Positions 42,497 to 54,226 are shown, counted from the first letter of the stretch. The stretch: 64,000 nt of DNA from an uncultured Treponema sp. (GCA_937877535.1 CALFJF010000048.1:1-64000), one strand, 5' to 3'. Notes: generated by a model from the letters alone, not told the origin. A program made the numbers and translations.

Positions 42497-45400
42497 TTAC
42501 TCGCTTGGTTCTGATTCAGACATCGGCTCATCGATAATTTGCGTGGCAAGTTCTCGCTCTGCCCGCTGCCTATCAAGGATTTCCTTCATTCGCACGTCCA
42601 AATCCACGCCATTCTTATCCAAAAGTTGGATTTTTCGATAATTTCTGATTCCCGTTCCCGCAGGAATCATGTGTCCGATGATGACATTCTCTTTGAGTCC
42701 GTGCAAACTATCGGTAGAACCAGAAATCGCCGCATTTGTAAGAACGCGAGTCGTTTCCTGAAACGAAGACGCAGAAATAAACGAATCGGTCGCAAGAGCC
42801 GCTTTTGTGATTCCTTGGAACATAGGACGAGCAACCGCTGGCTGTCCGCCCGCCTCAATAATTCGAGCGTTTTCCTCGTGGAAATGATATTTATCGACTT
42901 GCTGACCAAAAATGAATTTTGTGTCGCCGACGCTCACAACTTCGACTTTGCGAAGCATTTGCCGAACGATTACACCGATGTGCTTATCGTCGATTGAAAC
43001 GCCCTGCGCAGAATAAACCTGCTGAATTTCGTCCATGAGGTAATTTTGAAGCGCGTTTTCGCCCAAAATCGCCAGAATATCGTGTGCGCTTGGACTTCCG
43101 TCGCAAAGTGCTTCACCCGCCTCAACTTTGTCGCCGTCGCGAACAAGCATTCGGCGCGTAATCGGAACGAGATGCTTGTACTGTTTTGAGTATTTGTCCT
43201 CAACGATGACTTGCCGTTTTCCTTTTACAACATTCCCGAATTTCACGATTCCAGAAATTTGCGAAAGTACGCTTGGGATTTTTGGTTTTCTCGCCTCGAA
43301 CAACTCGGAAACACGTGGCAAACCGCCCGTAATATCGTTCGTTTTTGCCGCCGCAACAGGCATTTTTGCAAGCGTCGTTCCCGCCGAAACCTGCTGATTG
43401 TCCTCAACCGTAAGAACAGCCTTTGCTGGAAGGAAATACGAACCGAGCGAGTTTCCAGCCTCGTCCGTAATGAGGATTTTTGGCTGCTTTGTGTCAAGAT
43501 GCAAATCGCTGATGTATCGCTCAATGTTTCCCGTTTCCGCGTCCACGTTTTCAACAAGCGTAACGCCCGCCTGAACGTCCTCAAAATGCACGATTCCAGA
43601 AACCTCGGCGATAATCGGTTCTGAGAACGGGTCAATCGTTCCAATAACATCGCCCGCCTTCACAATGTCGCCTTCTTTCACATGGATTTCGGAACCGTTG
43701 TTGATTTCGATTTTCAACTCGTTTCCAAAAAGGTAAACCATGGCGTCTTTTATCATCACGCGCCCGTTTGCAGAGGCAAGAATCTCGCCATCGCCTTTTT
43801 TTGAAACGAGAACAGAACCTTTTGACACTTTGTCGCCGTCAGAAACGTTGATTTTGTCAGATTTTGCAACTTCAATCGTGTCGATAATTCGCGTTGCCTG
43901 CATAATTCCGCGTCGCGTAAAGAGTTTGTGTCCGTTTTCGGTGGTAATGTTCGTTCCCTCAAACTCGTTTACAAGTACAGGATATTTCAAAACAATGCGG
44001 TTATCCTCGGTATCTTTGGAAGCTGTGCCACCAACGTGGAACGTTCGCATGGTGAGCTGCGTACCTGGCTGCCCGATTGACTGCGCCGCAATAACGCCCA
44101 CGGCTTCGCCGATTTCAACAAGTTTGTTACGAGCAAGATTTTTTCCGTAGCATTTTACGCAAACGCCGTGTTCCGCCTCGCACGTCAAAACCGTGCGGAG
44201 TTTCACTTTTTCCACACCCGATTCTTCGATTTTCTTTGCAAGTTCGTCCGTGATGTACTCGTTTACATCGCAAATCAACTCGTTTGTAATTGGATGAATC
44301 ACGCGCTCAATCGAAAAATGCCCCGTGATTCGCTCAGAAAGCGTTTTGATGATTTCGTCGCCATTTTTTATTGCCGTGTACTCAAGCCCATTGATAGTTC
44401 CGCAATCTTTTTCGTTAATTACAACGTCTTGCGCAACGTCAACGAGTCGTCGCGTCATATATCCCGCGTCCGCCGTTTTCAACGCCGTATCGGTAAGACC
44501 TTTTCGAGCACCATTTGACGAAATGAAGTACTCGATAACCGAAAGTCCCTCTTTGAAGTTCGATTTGACAGGAAGTTCAATGATTTCTCCGTTCGGCTTT
44601 GCCATAAGACCGCGCATTCCCGCAAGTTGAGAAATCTGCTTTTTTGAACCACGCGCTCCGCTGTCCGCCATCATAAAGATTGTGTTAAAGCCGTCTTTGT
44701 CAGCCTTAAATTGCTTCATCATAATGTCGGTGAGTTTGTCGTTTGCTCTCGACCAAATGTCGGTAACTTTGTTGTACCGTTCGTCCGAAGTGATAACGCC
44801 TTTTGAATACTGACTGACGTACTCCGCGACTTGCTTTTCAGCGTCTTCGACAATCTTTTTCTTTTCCTCTGGAATGATGATGTCGTCCATGGAAAGCGTT
44901 GCTCCAAAGAACGTTGCATTTTTGTAGCCAACGTCCTTTATCGCATCGAGCATTTTTATCGTAACCCAAGAACCGTGTTTTTGGAAAACCGTAGCAATCA
45001 TTTTTTTGAGGTCTTTATCGTCCATTCCGGTCGTGTTTTTTTCCTCAAAATCTTTGTCCGAAGCGTGCCAGTTCACGAATCCCACTTCGTCAGGCATTTC
45101 CGCGTTAAATCGGATTCGTCCCGCCGTAGTCCGAATTCGCTCGCCCGCCTTAAAGTCGCCGTCAAATGAATCTTTTGGAGCGGGAACGTTTATCAGTGCG
45201 CCCCAATCAATGTAACCGCCTTCCGCCGCCATTGACGCTTCATCAACATCACAAAACCATTTTCCCGTTCCGAGCGAATTCGCTTTTACGGAAGTCATGT
45301 TGTAAATTCCCAAAACCATGTCTTGCGACGGAAGCACGATTGGATTTCCGTTCGCGGGGTCAAGGAGGTTACACGCCGAAAGCATGAGCGTCCAACATTC

Positions 45401-46801
45401 CATTTGTGCCGCCTGCGTGAGCGGAACGTGAATTGCCATCTGGTCGCCGTCAAAGTCCGCATTGAACGCTTTACACACAAGCGGATGGAGTTTTATCGCC
45501 TTTCCTTCAACCAAAACTGGCTCAAACGCCTGAATTCCAAGTCGGTGCAACGTGGGAGCGCGGTTGAGCATAACAGGATGCTCTCGGACAACCTCGTCCA
45601 AAATGCTAAACACTTCCGAGGCTTCTTGCTCAACGAGCGTTTTTGCCTTTTTGATGTTGTAAACGACCTGCTTTTCAACGAGTTTTTTCATAATGAACGG
45701 CTTGAAAAGTTCAAGAGCCATTTTTGTTGGAAGACCGCACTGCCACAGTTTGAGTTCAGGACCAACGACAATAACCGAACGTCCAGAATAATCAACGCGC
45801 TTTCCGAGAAGATTTTGTCGGAATCGACCTTGCTTTCCTTTGAGCATATCGGAAATCGATTTGAGCGGACGATTTGACGCGCCTTTTACGGCTCGCTTTC
45901 GCTTTGTGTTGTCAAAAAGCGCGTCCACGGCTTCTTGCAACATTCGCTTTTCGTTTCTGATAATGATGTCTGGAGCAGAAAGCCCCATCAAACGATTCAA
46001 CCGATTATTGCGATTGATAACGCGCCGATAAAGGTCGTTCAAGTCGCTCGTTGCAAATCTGCCGCCGTCAAGTTGAACCATCGGGCGCAAATCTGGTGGC
46101 AAAACGGGAATCACGTCCAAAATCATCCATGAAGCTTTGTTTCCAGACGTGCGGAAATTGTCCACGATTTCAATTCGCTTCAAAAGTCGCTTGTCAGTTT
46201 TTGTTCCCTTTTGAATCATTTTCTCGCGGAGTTCCGCCGCAAGCGCGTCCAAATCAAGCGATTCAAGGAGTTTTTTAATCGCCTCGGCTCCCATTCCCGC
46301 TTCAAAAGCCTGCCCGTGTCTTTCTTCTGCCTCGTTGAACTCGTCCTCGGTAAGAAGTTGCATTTTTTTGAGTTCCGTATCGCCCGGGTCAATGACGATG
46401 TATTTTTCGTAATACAAAACCGAGCGAAGCGCGGCTACCTGCAAATCGAGCAAAAGCCCCATTCGGCTTGGAGTTGAGCGATAATACCAAATGTGACTTA
46501 CGGGAGCAGCAAGTTCAATGTGACCCGTGCGCTCGCGGCGCACTTTGAAGTGCGTAACTTCAACGCCACAGCGGTCGCAAATTACGCCCTTGTACCGAAC
46601 CGACCGAAATTTTCCGCAATAACATTCCCATTCTTTTGTTGTGCCAAAAATGCGCTCGCAAAAAAGTCCGTCTTTCTCCGGGCGGAGCGTACGATAGTTT
46701 ATTGTTTCTGGTTTTTTGACTTCGCCGTAAGACCACGAACGAATTTCGTCTGGAGAAGCCAGTTTTATTTTGATTGAATCAAAGTCCTTGATTTCACGCA
46801 T
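42497..46801 (-). CDS. rpoC: RNA polymerase beta' subunit
   Basis: Catalytic subunit of RNA polymerase. 1434 residues. The active-site NADFDGD motif is in [18 protein letters not shown] near residue 446, the N-terminal zinc site in [19 protein letters not shown], and the second zinc cluster in [18 protein letters not shown]. Start at 46801 is set by AGGAGG; the start lies inside the last codons of rpoB, an eight-base overlap that couples translation. A long frame upstream lacks support. Confidence 0.99.
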   Translation of the reverse strand: MREIKDFDSIKIKLASPDEIRSWSYGEVKKPETINYRTLRPEKDGLFCERIFGTTKEWECYCGKFRSVRYKGVICDRCGVEVTHFKVRRERTGHIELAAPVSHIWYYRSTPSRMGLLLDLQVAALRSVLYYEKYIVIDPGDTELKKMQLLTEDEFNEAEERHGQAFEAGMGAEAIKKLLESLDLDALAAELREKMIQKGTKTDKRLLKRIEIVDNFRTSGNKASWMILDVIPVLPPDLRPMVQLDGGRFATSDLNDLYRRVINRNNRLNRLMGLSAPDIIIRNEKRMLQEAVDALFDNTKRKRAVKGASNRPLKSISDMLKGKQGRFRQNLLGKRVDYSGRSVIVVGPELKLWQCGLPTKMALELFKPFIMKKLVEKQVVYNIKKAKTLVEQEASEVFSILDEVVREHPVMLNRAPTLHRLGIQAFEPVLVEGKAIKLHPLVCKAFNADFDGDQMAIHVPLTQAAQMECWTLMLSACNLLDPANGNPIVLPSQDMVLGIYNMTSVKANSLGTGKWFCDVDEASMAAEGGYIDWGALINVPAPKDSFDGDFKAGERIRTTAGRIRFNAEMPDEVGFVNWHASDKDFEEKNTTGMDDKDLKKMIATVFQKHGSWVTIKMLDAIKDVGYKNATFFGATLSMDDIIIPEEKKKIVEDAEKQVAEYVSQYSKGVITSDERYNKVTDIWSRANDKLTDIMMKQFKADKDGFNTIFMMADSGARGSKKQISQLAGMRGLMAKPNGEIIELPVKSNFKEGLSVIEYFISSNGARKGLTDTALKTADAGYMTRRLVDVAQDVVINEKDCGTINGLEYTAIKNGDEIIKTLSERITGHFSIERVIHPITNELICDVNEYITDELAKKIEESGVEKVKLRTVLTCEAEHGVCVKCYGKNLARNKLVEIGEAVGVIAAQSIGQPGTQLTMRTFHVGGTASKDTEDNRIVLKYPVLVNEFEGTNITTENGHKLFTRRGIMQATRIIDTIEVAKSDKINVSDGDKVSKGSVLVSKKGDGEILASANGRVMIKDAMVYLFGNELKIEINNGSEIHVKEGDIVKAGDVIGTIDPFSEPIIAEVSGIVHFEDVQAGVTLVENVDAETGNIERYISDLHLDTKQPKILITDEAGNSLGSYFLPAKAVLTVEDNQQVSAGTTLAKMPVAAAKTNDITGGLPRVSELFEARKPKIPSVLSQISGIVKFGNVVKGKRQVIVEDKYSKQYKHLVPITRRMLVRDGDKVEAGEALCDGSPSAHDILAILGENALQNYLMDEIQQVYSAQGVSIDDKHIGVIVRQMLRKVEVVSVGDTKFIFGQQVDKYHFHEENARIIEAGGQPAVARPMFQGITKAALATDSFISASSFQETTRVLTNAAISGSTDSLHGLKENVIIGHMIPAGTGIRNYRKIQLLDKNGVDLDVRMKEILDRQRAERELATQIIDEPMSESEPSE

Positions 46802-49800
46802 TGTCGTCCTCCTTGTCAAATCCCGAACCCTCTTTATCAATGAGTTCTTGGTCGCGCTCGGTGAGAGCGATTCTCTTTCCTTGTGCGTCGTAAATCGTAA
46901 AGTCAAGCGCGAGTCCTCGCATTTCTTGCACGATTACGTTGAATGACTCTGGAACGCCTGGAGTTGCAGACGGGTCACCTTTTACGATTGCCTCGTAAAT
47001 CTTTGAGCGTCCATTCATGTCGTCCGATTTGATTGTCATCATCTCTTGAAGCGTATTCGCCGCGCCATAAGCCTCCAACGCCCACACTTCCATTTCGCCC
47101 AAACGCTGACCGCCAAACTGCGCCTTTCCGCCAAGCGGCTGCTGCGTAACAAGCGAGTACGGACCTGTTGAACGCGCGTGCATTTTGTCGTCAACAAGGT
47201 GGTGCAATTTGAGATAGTAAATCACGCCCACAAAAATCGGATTCACGAACGGCTCGCCCGTGCGTCCGTCGCGCACAACTTGCTTACAATCTGGAGAAAG
47301 TCCCGCCTCTTTGAGTTTTTCTGCAATCATTTCCTGACTCGGCGTTTGGAACGCAGGCGATTCGTAATACTCGTTGAGATAACGCCCCGCAATTCCGAGT
47401 TCCGATTCCATGATTTGCCCGATGTTCATGCGCGACGGAACGCCGAGCGGATTCAAACACACGTCGAGCGGAGTTCCGTCTTCCAAGTACGGCATATCTT
47501 CTTCGGGAAGGATTCGCGCCACAACGCCTTTGTTTCCGTGCCGACCCGCCATTTTGTCGCCCTCACGGAGTTTTCGCTTGTTGGCAATAAGCACTTTTAC
47601 TTTTTCGTCCACGCCTGGGTCGAGCGCGTCGTCTTCGGTACGCTTCAAACGCTGCACGTCAATAACGATTCCTTCAACTCCGTGTGGAACGCGAAGAGAC
47701 GAATCGCGGACTTCTTTTGCCTTTTCGCCAAAAATCGAATTCAAAAGTTTGAACTCTGGAGTCGTTTCGGTTTCGTTTTTTGGAGTAACCTTTCCGACCA
47801 AAATGTCCCCGTTTCTCACTTTTGAGCCGATTCTGATAATTCCTTCATCGTCGAGATTTTTCAAATCTTTTTCGCTCGTATTCGGAATATCGCACGTGAT
47901 TTTTTCAGGTCCAAGTTTTGTTTCGCGGAGTTCCGTTTCAAACTCCTTGATGTGAATCGACGTGTACATATCCTCTTTGACAACGCGACGGCTGATAAGA
48001 ACCGCGTCTTCGTAGTTGTAGCCATTCCACGGCACAAATCCAACGAGCAGATTGCGTCCAAGCGAAAGTTCGCCGTTGAACGTGGCAGGTCCGTCTGCAA
48101 GAACGTCGCCTTTTTTGACTTTTTCGCCGACTTCCACAGTAGGACGCTGGTGATTACACGTATCGCTATTCGTGCGCTGATATTTCAAAAGCGGATATTC
48201 GTCAACGATAATCTTGCCATTTTTGTCCTTTTCGTTCGTTTTGACTTTTATCAACTCGCTCGTAACCCACACAACTTCGCCGTCGTGCTTTGCCTTTACA
48301 AGAACGCCCGAATCATACGCCGCTTTGCGCTCCATGCCCGTGCCAACATACGGCGGTTCGGGGAACAAAAGCGGAACGCCCTGACGCTGCATGTTACAGC
48401 CCATGAGTGCGCGGTTTGCGTCATCGTGTTCCAAGAACGGAACGAGTGAAGCCGAAACCGAAATGACTTCGCGCGGAGACACGTCCATATACTGAATGTC
48501 CTTCACGCTCCGCGTTGTATAGTCGCCACGGTGTCGGCACGAAACCATTTCCGTGGGGAACGAGCCGTCTTTTTTCATTCCGCTCGTAACCTGACCTACG
48601 AAATAATTATCCTCGTCCATTGCGGTCAAATATTCAACTTCGTCGGTTGCCTTGCCGTCTTTGACTTTTCGATACGGAGATTCCAAAAATCCGTACTCGT
48701 TGATTTTTGTGAAAATCGAAAGCGACACGATAAGTCCGATGTTTGGACCTTCTGGCGTTTCAATTGGACACATTCGCCCGTAATGAGTATAGTGAACATC
48801 ACGAACTTCAAAACCTGCACGGTCGCGAGAAAGGCCGCCAGGACCGAGTGCGTTCAGTCGTCGTTTGTGTGTCAATTCCGAAAGCGGATTTACTTGGTCC
48901 ATGAACTGCGAAAGTTGGCTTGAGCCAAAGAACTCTTTGATTGCCGCCGTAATCGGTTTGTTTGAAATCAAATCCATCGGCTTCATCGTGGCAGTTTCTT
49001 TGTTGCTCATACGCTCTTTTGCGATTCGCTCCATTCTGACAAACGCCGTTTTGAGATTATTCGTCATAAGTTCGCCAACGGAGCGGATTCGCCTATTTCC
49101 CAAATGGTCAATGTCGTCGAGCGGTTCAACAGCGTTGTACACATTGATAAGATGTTTCATCGTCTGAATGATGTCATCTTTTACAAGTGTATGCTGTTCA
49201 AAAGGCACTTCATACCCGAATTTTTTGTTGAGTTTGTAGCGACCGACTCGTCCCAAATCGTAGCGACGAATGTTGAAGAACATTCCGTTGATGTCTTTTT
49301 CAGCAGCCTCTATCGTAATCGGCTCACCAGGCTGAAGCACCGAATAAACCGCGTTAATCGCGTCTTCTTTTGTCGGTTCGTCCGTTTCAGAGCCTTCGCG
49401 CGTAAATTTCACGTCCTCGCGCTCAAAGCAGTTGATAATCATTTCGCTGTCAAGCGACGGATTTACTTCCTCTTTTTTGTTTTTGTCCGCTCGCGCGTTG
49501 AACTCGATTACGTTGATTTTTTCGACTTTTTGCTCGATGAGGTCGTCGATGTCGTGCAAATGAAGTTTTGTTCCCGCGCGGAAAATCCGTTTTTTTCCGC
49601 CCTCGCCGTCGTCAACTTCAACCGCACGCGCAAGCACACAGTTTACAAGAGAATCCTTGTCGGAAGCGGAAACCGTTCGTTCGGACGTAACGTAAAAGCA
49701 TTTGATGATTTCTTCGCGCGTTTCGTAGCCGAGCGCACGCAAAAACATCGTTCCGAGGATTTTCTTTTTGCGGTCGATTTTTGCAAAAATGAGTTCTCGC

Positions 49801-50342
49801 TTTTGGTCGATTTCAAATTCGAGCCAACTTCCTCGGTACGGAATAATTCGTGACGAGTAAACGCCTTTTTCATGATTAAAAATAACGCCTGGCGAACGAT
49901 GAATCTGCGAAACCACAACACGCTCCGCACCGTTGATAATAAACGTTCCGCGGTCGGTCATCAGCGGAATATGCCCCATGAAGATTTTTTTCTCCTGAAC
50001 CATGCCCGTTTCTTTCATCGAAAGATTTATCCATGCTTGAAGCGGAGCGGCATACGTGCGATTTTTTTGCTTGCATTCCTGCTCGCCCATTGTTGGTTCG
50101 TCAAGTTCATATTTTTCAAAATCGAGCGACATTGAACCGTCTGGACTTTCGATTGGAAAAGTTGAAGCAAAAACCTCTTGCAAGCCTTTGTTTTCAAGAG
50201 GTTCGCCCGCGTCGAGTTTTTCTTTTTGAAGGAATGATTCGTAAGACAACGTTTGAATGTCGATGAGATTGGGAATCTCCATGAAATTCTGAATGTCTTT
50301 CCCGTAATAAGTGCGTTTAATCGTTCTGCTTTTTGCGAACAT
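46794..50342 (-). CDS. rpoB: RNA polymerase beta subunit
   Basis: 1182 residues. The rifampicin pocket reads [20 protein letters not shown] and [13 protein letters not shown]. At the position of E. coli Ser531 this protein has Asn (residue 497), the change linked to natural rifampicin resistance in spirochaetes; E. coli Asn518 is Val484. The C-terminal end carries [20 protein letters not shown], the conserved beta signature. It overlaps rpoC by eight bases and follows rplL after a 250-base gap with a hairpin. Confidence 0.99.
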   Translation of the reverse strand: MFAKSRTIKRTYYGKDIQNFMEIPNLIDIQTLSYESFLQKEKLDAGEPLENKGLQEVFASTFPIESPDGSMSLDFEKYELDEPTMGEQECKQKNRTYAAPLQAWINLSMKETGMVQEKKIFMGHIPLMTDRGTFIINGAERVVVSQIHRSPGVIFNHEKGVYSSRIIPYRGSWLEFEIDQKRELIFAKIDRKKKILGTMFLRALGYETREEIIKCFYVTSERTVSASDKDSLVNCVLARAVEVDDGEGGKKRIFRAGTKLHLHDIDDLIEQKVEKINVIEFNARADKNKKEEVNPSLDSEMIINCFEREDVKFTREGSETDEPTKEDAINAVYSVLQPGEPITIEAAEKDINGMFFNIRRYDLGRVGRYKLNKKFGYEVPFEQHTLVKDDIIQTMKHLINVYNAVEPLDDIDHLGNRRIRSVGELMTNNLKTAFVRMERIAKERMSNKETATMKPMDLISNKPITAAIKEFFGSSQLSQFMDQVNPLSELTHKRRLNALGPGGLSRDRAGFEVRDVHYTHYGRMCPIETPEGPNIGLIVSLSIFTKINEYGFLESPYRKVKDGKATDEVEYLTAMDEDNYFVGQVTSGMKKDGSFPTEMVSCRHRGDYTTRSVKDIQYMDVSPREVISVSASLVPFLEHDDANRALMGCNMQRQGVPLLFPEPPYVGTGMERKAAYDSGVLVKAKHDGEVVWVTSELIKVKTNEKDKNGKIIVDEYPLLKYQRTNSDTCNHQRPTVEVGEKVKKGDVLADGPATFNGELSLGRNLLVGFVPWNGYNYEDAVLISRRVVKEDMYTSIHIKEFETELRETKLGPEKITCDIPNTSEKDLKNLDDEGIIRIGSKVRNGDILVGKVTPKNETETTPEFKLLNSIFGEKAKEVRDSSLRVPHGVEGIVIDVQRLKRTEDDALDPGVDEKVKVLIANKRKLREGDKMAGRHGNKGVVARILPEEDMPYLEDGTPLDVCLNPLGVPSRMNIGQIMESELGIAGRYLNEYYESPAFQTPSQEMIAEKLKEAGLSPDCKQVVRDGRTGEPFVNPIFVGVIYYLKLHHLVDDKMHARSTGPYSLVTQQPLGGKAQFGGQRLGEMEVWALEAYGAANTLQEMMTIKSDDMNGRSKIYEAIVKGDPSATPGVPESFNVIVQEMRGLALDFTIYDAQGKRIALTERDQELIDKEGSGFDKEDDNA

Positions 50343-50555
50343 TTCGTTCTCCCGGTGCGTATTTTTTGCCAGCCGCCGCTACACGAATCAGTTTTTAACA
50401 TAACATGATAAAAAACTGCCGCAACACTAAACGACCGAGCGTTTGCAAAGGAAAGTTCTAAAAATCGTGGACTCAAAGAAAAGTCCAAAAAAAATTGATG
50501 TGAAAAGACAAAGAAAGCGTCCGCCCAAAAATGAACGCACGCATTTTCTGTTTTT

Positions 50556-50576
50556 ACGCCCCAAATAACGGGGCGT
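50556..50576 (-). other. Hairpin in the rplL-rpoB gap
   Basis: ACGCCCC (50556-50562) and GGGGCGT (50570-50576) form a perfect 7-bp stem with a 7-base loop a few bases after the rplL stop. No U-run follows on the minus strand, so a processing or weak attenuation site is more likely than a terminator; in E. coli this gap holds an attenuator and an RNase III site. Confidence 0.6.
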
Positions 50577-50592
50577 TCATGCGGAAATCCGC

Positions 50593-50967
50593 TTATTTTT
50601 TGCTCGCTTCGCCACCAGCCGCTTTGATGTCGGCGATGATTTTGTCCGCGTCTTCCTTGGAAATGCCCTCTTTGACAACCTTTGGAGCACCTTCCACGAG
50701 TGCTTTTGCTTCTCCAAGTCCAAGTCCCGTAATCGCGCGAACAGCCTTGATAACGGCGATTTTCTTTGCAGGGTCAACTTTGTCGAGCGTAACCGTGAAC
50801 TCGGTCTGCTCTTCAGCCGCAGCCGCAGGAGCCGCAGGACCTGCCGCAACAGCGACCGCCGCTGTAACGCCGAATTTCTCTTCCATTGCCTTTACAAGCT
50901 CAGAAGCCTCAAGCACCGTCATCGACGCAATCGCATCGAGAATCTGTTCGTTAGTAAGAGCTGCCAT
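50593..50967 (-). CDS. rplL: Ribosomal protein bL12
   Basis: The multi-copy stalk protein that recruits translation GTPases. 124 residues: N-terminal dimerisation helix ([20 protein letters not shown]), an Ala/Pro-rich hinge and the C-terminal domain [20 protein letters not shown]. It is separated from rplJ by 168 bases with several hairpins, unlike the tight spacing in E. coli. Confidence 0.98.
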   Translation of the reverse strand: MAALTNEQILDAIASMTVLEASELVKAMEEKFGVTAAVAVAAGPAAPAAAAEEQTEFTVTLDKVDPAKKIAVIKAVRAITGLGLGEAKALVEGAPKVVKEGISKEDADKIIADIKAAGGEASKK

Positions 50968-50997
50968 ATTATCTTCTCCTTAAAGTAAAAATAGGCA

Positions 50998-51030
50998 CGT
51001 TCGATTCATTTTGATTTTTTTAATCGAACG
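50998..51030 (-). other. Hairpin in the rplJ-rplL gap
   Basis: CGTTCGATT (50998-51006) and AATCGAACG (51022-51030) are perfect complements. Two further weak stem-loops (TGCGG/CCGCA and GGGG/CCCC arms) follow toward rplJ up to about 51113. Such structures can stabilise the rplL part of the mRNA, which must be made in several-fold excess. Confidence 0.5.
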
Positions 51031-51135
51031 AAATGTTTATGCGGTCAGAACAAACTGAACTGAAAACTCCGCATTTTTATTTTTGACGGGGACAATCGAC
51101 AGCGTTTGAAGTTTGACCCCGCCACGCAAAAAAGG

Positions 51136-51681
51136 TTACTCTGCAGCGGGAGTTTCTGCCACAGGAGCGTCGCCACTTTCTTGCGATTTTTTGTCCACAT
51201 AAGCCTGCAACGTTGCCGCGAGTTTTTGCGCAGGTCCGTTGATTGCAGACATGAGCATTGCGATAAGTTGCTTTTTTCCTGGCACTTTTGAAAATGCCTC
51301 GATTTTTGCTGCGTCGTAGATTTCTTTTCCAACGTAGCCACCCTTCACCGTGAGTTTTCCAGTGTCTTTGGCAAAATCAAAAAGAATTTTTGCCGCCTCG
51401 TTGGAATCCTCTTTTACCATCGCGATTGCGGTCGGTCCAGAAAGGTAATCCGCCACGCCTTCAACGTTCATTTCTCCAAACGCCACGCGAGCAAAATTGT
51501 TCTTTACGACTTTGAGAACCGCCTCTTTTTCACGGAGTTTGTCGCGAAGAGTCGTAATCTGCTCCACAGTAAGTCCGCGATAATCGGCAAAGATAAAATC
51601 GTTGTAATCCGAAAACGACTTTTTTGCTTCCTCGATTGCCGCAGTTTTTGCAGGCTGGAGTTTTTTTGCCATGATTGCCAT
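51136..51681 (-). CDS. rplJ: Ribosomal protein uL10
   Basis: Base of the bL12 stalk. 181 residues with FIFADYRGLTVEQITTLRDK and LSGPTAIAMVKEDSNEAAKI. ATG 51681 is preferred because AGGAGG is nine bases upstream; an ATG nine bases later is in frame. The C-terminal helix that carries bL12 dimers is followed by a short acidic tail (SGDAPVAETPAAE). Confidence 0.97.
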   Translation of the reverse strand: MAIMAKKLQPAKTAAIEEAKKSFSDYNDFIFADYRGLTVEQITTLRDKLREKEAVLKVVKNNFARVAFGEMNVEGVADYLSGPTAIAMVKEDSNEAAKILFDFAKDTGKLTVKGGYVGKEIYDAAKIEAFSKVPGKKQLIAMLMSAINGPAQKLAATLQAYVDKKSQESGDAPVAETPAAE

Positions 51682-51682
51682 G

Positions 51683-52360
51683 TTATGCTTCCTCCTTCAC
51701 GCTGACCCAAACGCCAGGTCCCATAGCGGAACTCACCGAAATCGAACGAACAAAATCCGCTTTTGCGTCCGAAGGCTTTTTGCGGTCAAGTTCAGAAAGC
51801 AACGCATTCACGTTTTCCGCAACTTTTGCCGCATCCATCGAAACTTTGCCGACTGCAATGTGAACGATTCCCGTTTTGTCAGCACGGAATTCTGTTCGAC
51901 CTTTTTTGAGTTCGTTGATTGCCGTAACAATATCGTTTGTAACCGTACCCGTTTTTGGGTTTGGCATAAGACCTTTGCGACCCAAAACCATACCCAAGCG
52001 ACCAACGTCTTTCATCATATCGGGAGTAGCAACGGCGATGTCAAAATCGAGCCAGCCGCCACGTACTTTTTCAATGTACTCAGTACCAGCATACGTTGCG
52101 CCCGCGTCCAAAGCCTCTTTTGCGCGTTCCTCGGAACAAAACACAAGGACTTTTTTCTCAGCCGTAAATTGATTCGGGAACACAAGCGTGTCGCGCATCG
52201 TCTGACTCTTTCCGAGTTTGAGTGCAACGTGAAGTTCAACCGTTTCGTCAAATTTCACAAAATGAAGACTCTTTACGAGTTCGCACGCCTTCAATACGGG
52301 ATATGACTGCTGCGGGTCATATTTTTTGAGTGCGTCGGTATATTTTTTTCCGTGTTTCAT
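51683..52360 (-). CDS. rplA: Ribosomal protein uL1
   Basis: Mobile L1 stalk protein that guides deacylated tRNA out. 225 residues with FDETVELHVALKLGKSQTMR and GTVTNDIVTAINELKKGRTE. It lies between rplK and rplJ with gaps of one to three bases. In E. coli it represses the rplKA mRNA. Confidence 0.98.
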   Translation of the reverse strand: MKHGKKYTDALKKYDPQQSYPVLKACELVKSLHFVKFDETVELHVALKLGKSQTMRDTLVFPNQFTAEKKVLVFCSEERAKEALDAGATYAGTEYIEKVRGGWLDFDIAVATPDMMKDVGRLGMVLGRKGLMPNPKTGTVTNDIVTAINELKKGRTEFRADKTGIVHIAVGKVSMDAAKVAENVNALLSELDRKKPSDAKADFVRSISVSSAMGPGVWVSVKEEA

Positions 52361-52363
52361 ACG

Positions 52364-52795
52364 TTATTCCTCCACCTCAACGCCCATACTACGCGCCGTT
52401 CCCGCAATGATTTTCTTTGCCGCCTCAAGGTCGTTCGCGTTGATGTCTGGCATTTTTGTCTTTGCGATTTCTTCAAGTTGCGCCTTGGTCAATTTACCAA
52501 CCTTGTCGCGAAGCGGGTTTGCAGAACCTTTTTCCAACTTGAGAGCCTTTTTGATGAGAACCGCCGCCGGAGGCGTTTTAAGAATAAACGTAAAGGACTT
52601 ATCCGCATACGCCGTAATGACGACTGGAATAATAAGCCCTTTCTCCATGTTCTTTGTCCTGTCGTTAAACTGCTGGACAAATTGCGGAGCGGAAACTCCG
52701 TGTGGTCCTAACGCAGGACCTACTGGTGGGGCGGGAGTTGCAGCACCCGCAGGGCACTGAAGTTTGATTACCGCCGTAACCTTTTTTGAAGCCAT
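52364..52795 (-). CDS. rplK: Ribosomal protein uL11
   Basis: GTPase-centre protein, site of thiostrepton action and needed for the stringent response through RelA. 143 residues with the Pro-rich hinge [17 protein letters not shown] and the rRNA-binding C-terminal domain, ending [11 protein letters not shown]. Confidence 0.98.
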   Translation of the reverse strand: MASKKVTAVIKLQCPAGAATPAPPVGPALGPHGVSAPQFVQQFNDRTKNMEKGLIIPVVITAYADKSFTFILKTPPAAVLIKKALKLEKGSANPLRDKVGKLTKAQLEEIAKTKMPDINANDLEAAKKIIAGTARSMGVEVEE

Positions 52796-52900
52796 ATATA
52801 ACTCCTTGTTGGTTCATACGACACGGACGGCTTTGGATTTTGCCCGCATCTCCCAACTCATTTTCAATTTTCGATTTTCTCGATTTTTACGGTTTAGATT

Positions 52901-53494
52901 TTATTTTACCAATTTCTCAGCCTGAGAAGCCTCCACCGTAACTACCGTTGCGCGTCCGAACAGTTGCAAAGAAACGTCAAGTTTATTTTTGTCGGAATCA
53001 ACATTTTCAATCGTTCCGCTAAACCCAACGAACGGACCGTCATTTATTTTTACTTGGTCTCCGCGCTCAAAAATCTGCTTTATCCGAACGTTCTTTTCGC
53101 CAGCAATTTCGCCAGCAAGTTGCAACATCCGCCGAACATCAGCCGTTTTCATAGGACGCGGATGCTCGTTCGCCTCCGTTCCAACAAACCCTGCCACACC
53201 GCGAATGCGACGCACCGAAGAGCAAATATCCTTCCAGCCGATTTCTGGAAAGTCGATTTCAAGATAAATGTATCCAGGATAGATTTTTTCTTTGCGAGTT
53301 TTCTTTTTTTCGATTTCGCCACCCGTTTTTTTATCTTTGACTTTTACGAATTCGATAACATCTTTCTTTGGAACTTTCACCGAAAAAAGCACATCAGAAC
53401 TGATTTCTCCGTTTGAAATCTTCTGATTCAACTCTTTTTCGATTTTATCCTCGTATCCAGTCCAAGTTTGAATTATGTACCAGTTCTTTGCCAC
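52901..53494 (-). CDS. nusG: Transcription elongation factor NusG
   Basis: Links RNA polymerase to the ribosome or Rho. 197 residues: the NGN domain starts KNWYIIQTWTGYEDKIEKEL and the KOW domain is ERGDQVKINDGPFVGFSGTI. An insertion of lysine-rich residues after the first strands (KDKKTGGEIEKKKTRKEK) makes it longer than E. coli NusG. It follows secE, as usual. Confidence 0.97.
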   Translation of the reverse strand: MAKNWYIIQTWTGYEDKIEKELNQKISNGEISSDVLFSVKVPKKDVIEFVKVKDKKTGGEIEKKKTRKEKIYPGYIYLEIDFPEIGWKDICSSVRRIRGVAGFVGTEANEHPRPMKTADVRRMLQLAGEIAGEKNVRIKQIFERGDQVKINDGPFVGFSGTIENVDSDKNKLDVSLQLFGRATVVTVEASQAEKLVK

Positions 53495-53542
53495 GATTTT
53501 TCTCCAATCTTCTCGGCTTTCGTATTATCAACAAAATCTAAA

Positions 53543-53722
53543 CTAAAAAATAAGGCGCATCGCCGACGAGAACAAAACGTCCAAAACTCCAAGGATTACA
53601 GCAATAATGAGGGTAGAAACGATTACAACTTTCACGGAAGCAATTACGTCATTGCGGGTTGGCCAACGGACATTTCTAAGCTCAACCCCACACTCTTTGA
53701 AAAACTGAACGACCTTACTCAC
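53543..53722 (-). CDS. secE: Preprotein translocase subunit SecE
   Basis: A 59-residue inner-membrane protein that clamps SecY. It has the short single-helix form: an amphipathic cytosolic part (FFKECGVELRNVRWPTRNDV, with the conserved W-P) and one transmembrane helix (VVIVSTLIIAVILGVLDVLF). The start is read as GTG at 53722 because GAGG is nine bases upstream; TTG at 53737 overlaps that site. Confidence 0.92.
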   Translation of the reverse strand: MSKVVQFFKECGVELRNVRWPTRNDVIASVKVVIVSTLIIAVILGVLDVLFSSAMRLIF

Positions 53723-53749
53723 GGCTTCGCACCTCAAATAAAAAGACTT

Positions 53750-53782
53750 ACTTGTTCTAAAAACTGTGTTTTCCGAACAAGT
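53750..53782 (-). other. Hairpin between tRNA-Trp and secE
   Basis: ACTTGTTC (53750-53757) and GAACAAGT (53775-53782) are exact complements around 17 bases. No U-run follows on the minus strand; it probably marks the 3' processing region of the tRNA. Confidence 0.5.
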
Positions 53783-53797
53783 TTATTTATAAAAATA

Positions 53798-53870
53798 CAG
53801 GCCAGGTAGGACTCGAACCCACGACAACTGGTTTTGGAGACCAGGACTCTACCGACTGAGCTACTGACCT
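53798..53870 (-). tRNA. tRNA-Trp (CCA)
   Basis: On the minus strand acceptor AGGTCAG pairs with CTGGCCT (one G-U), the D arm is GCTC/GAGT-like, anticodon loop CTCCAAA gives anticodon CCA, and the T loop TTCGAGT is standard; discriminator G. CCA is not encoded. It lies between rpmG and secE, a common arrangement in bacteria. Confidence 0.95.
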
Positions 53871-53872
53871 AA

Positions 53873-53915
53873 AAAATAATTCGCTGTTTTTCAAACGTAT
53901 TGAAAAGAAACAGCG
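53873..53915 (-). terminator. Terminator-like hairpin between rpmG and tRNA-Trp
   Basis: CGCTGTTT (53882-53889) and AAACAGCG (53908-53915) form the base of a long stem extended inward by TTCAA/TTGAA pairing. On the minus strand it is followed by a U-rich stretch, so it may reduce read-through toward tRNA-Trp and secE. Confidence 0.5.
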
Positions 53916-53928
53916 GATTTTTGCGTTT

Positions 53929-54105
53929 TTATTTTGCTTTTGTTTCTTTGTGCAAAATTTCTTTGCGACAGAACGGGCAGTACTTATTTTTTTCAAGTTT
54001 GCCTGTAATGTTTTTGCGATTTTTTGTGGTTGTGTAATTCTTTCTCTTGCACTCGGTACACTGAAGAGCGATGATGTCAATGGCGGTCTTTTTTTTGCTG
54101 CCCAT
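53929..54105 (-). CDS. rpmG: Ribosomal protein bL33
   Basis: A 58-residue large-subunit protein, read from ATG 54105 to TAA 53929. The core [20 protein letters not shown] and [16 protein letters not shown] show the four cysteines of the zinc-binding bL33 form. It lies between tRNA-Thr and tRNA-Trp and is too short to appear in a coarse open-frame search. Confidence 0.95.
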   Translation of the reverse strand: MGSKKKTAIDIIALQCTECKRKNYTTTKNRKNITGKLEKNKYCPFCRKEILHKETKAK

Positions 54106-54141
54106 GATTATTTGTTCTCCTAAAAAAAATTAAAATCAGGA

Positions 54142-54214
54142 AGCTCCCGAACGGAATCGAACCGTTGACCTCCGCACTACCAATGCGGTGCTCTACCGAC
54201 TGAGCTACAAGAGC
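54142..54214 (-). tRNA. tRNA-Thr (GGT)
   Basis: On the minus strand acceptor GCTCTTG pairs with CGGGAGC (two G-U pairs), anticodon loop TTGGTAG gives anticodon GGT, the T loop TTCGATT is standard. CCA is not encoded. It is the first gene of the unit running toward secE and nusG. Confidence 0.95.
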
Positions 54215-54226
54215 GAACGTCTTGCA

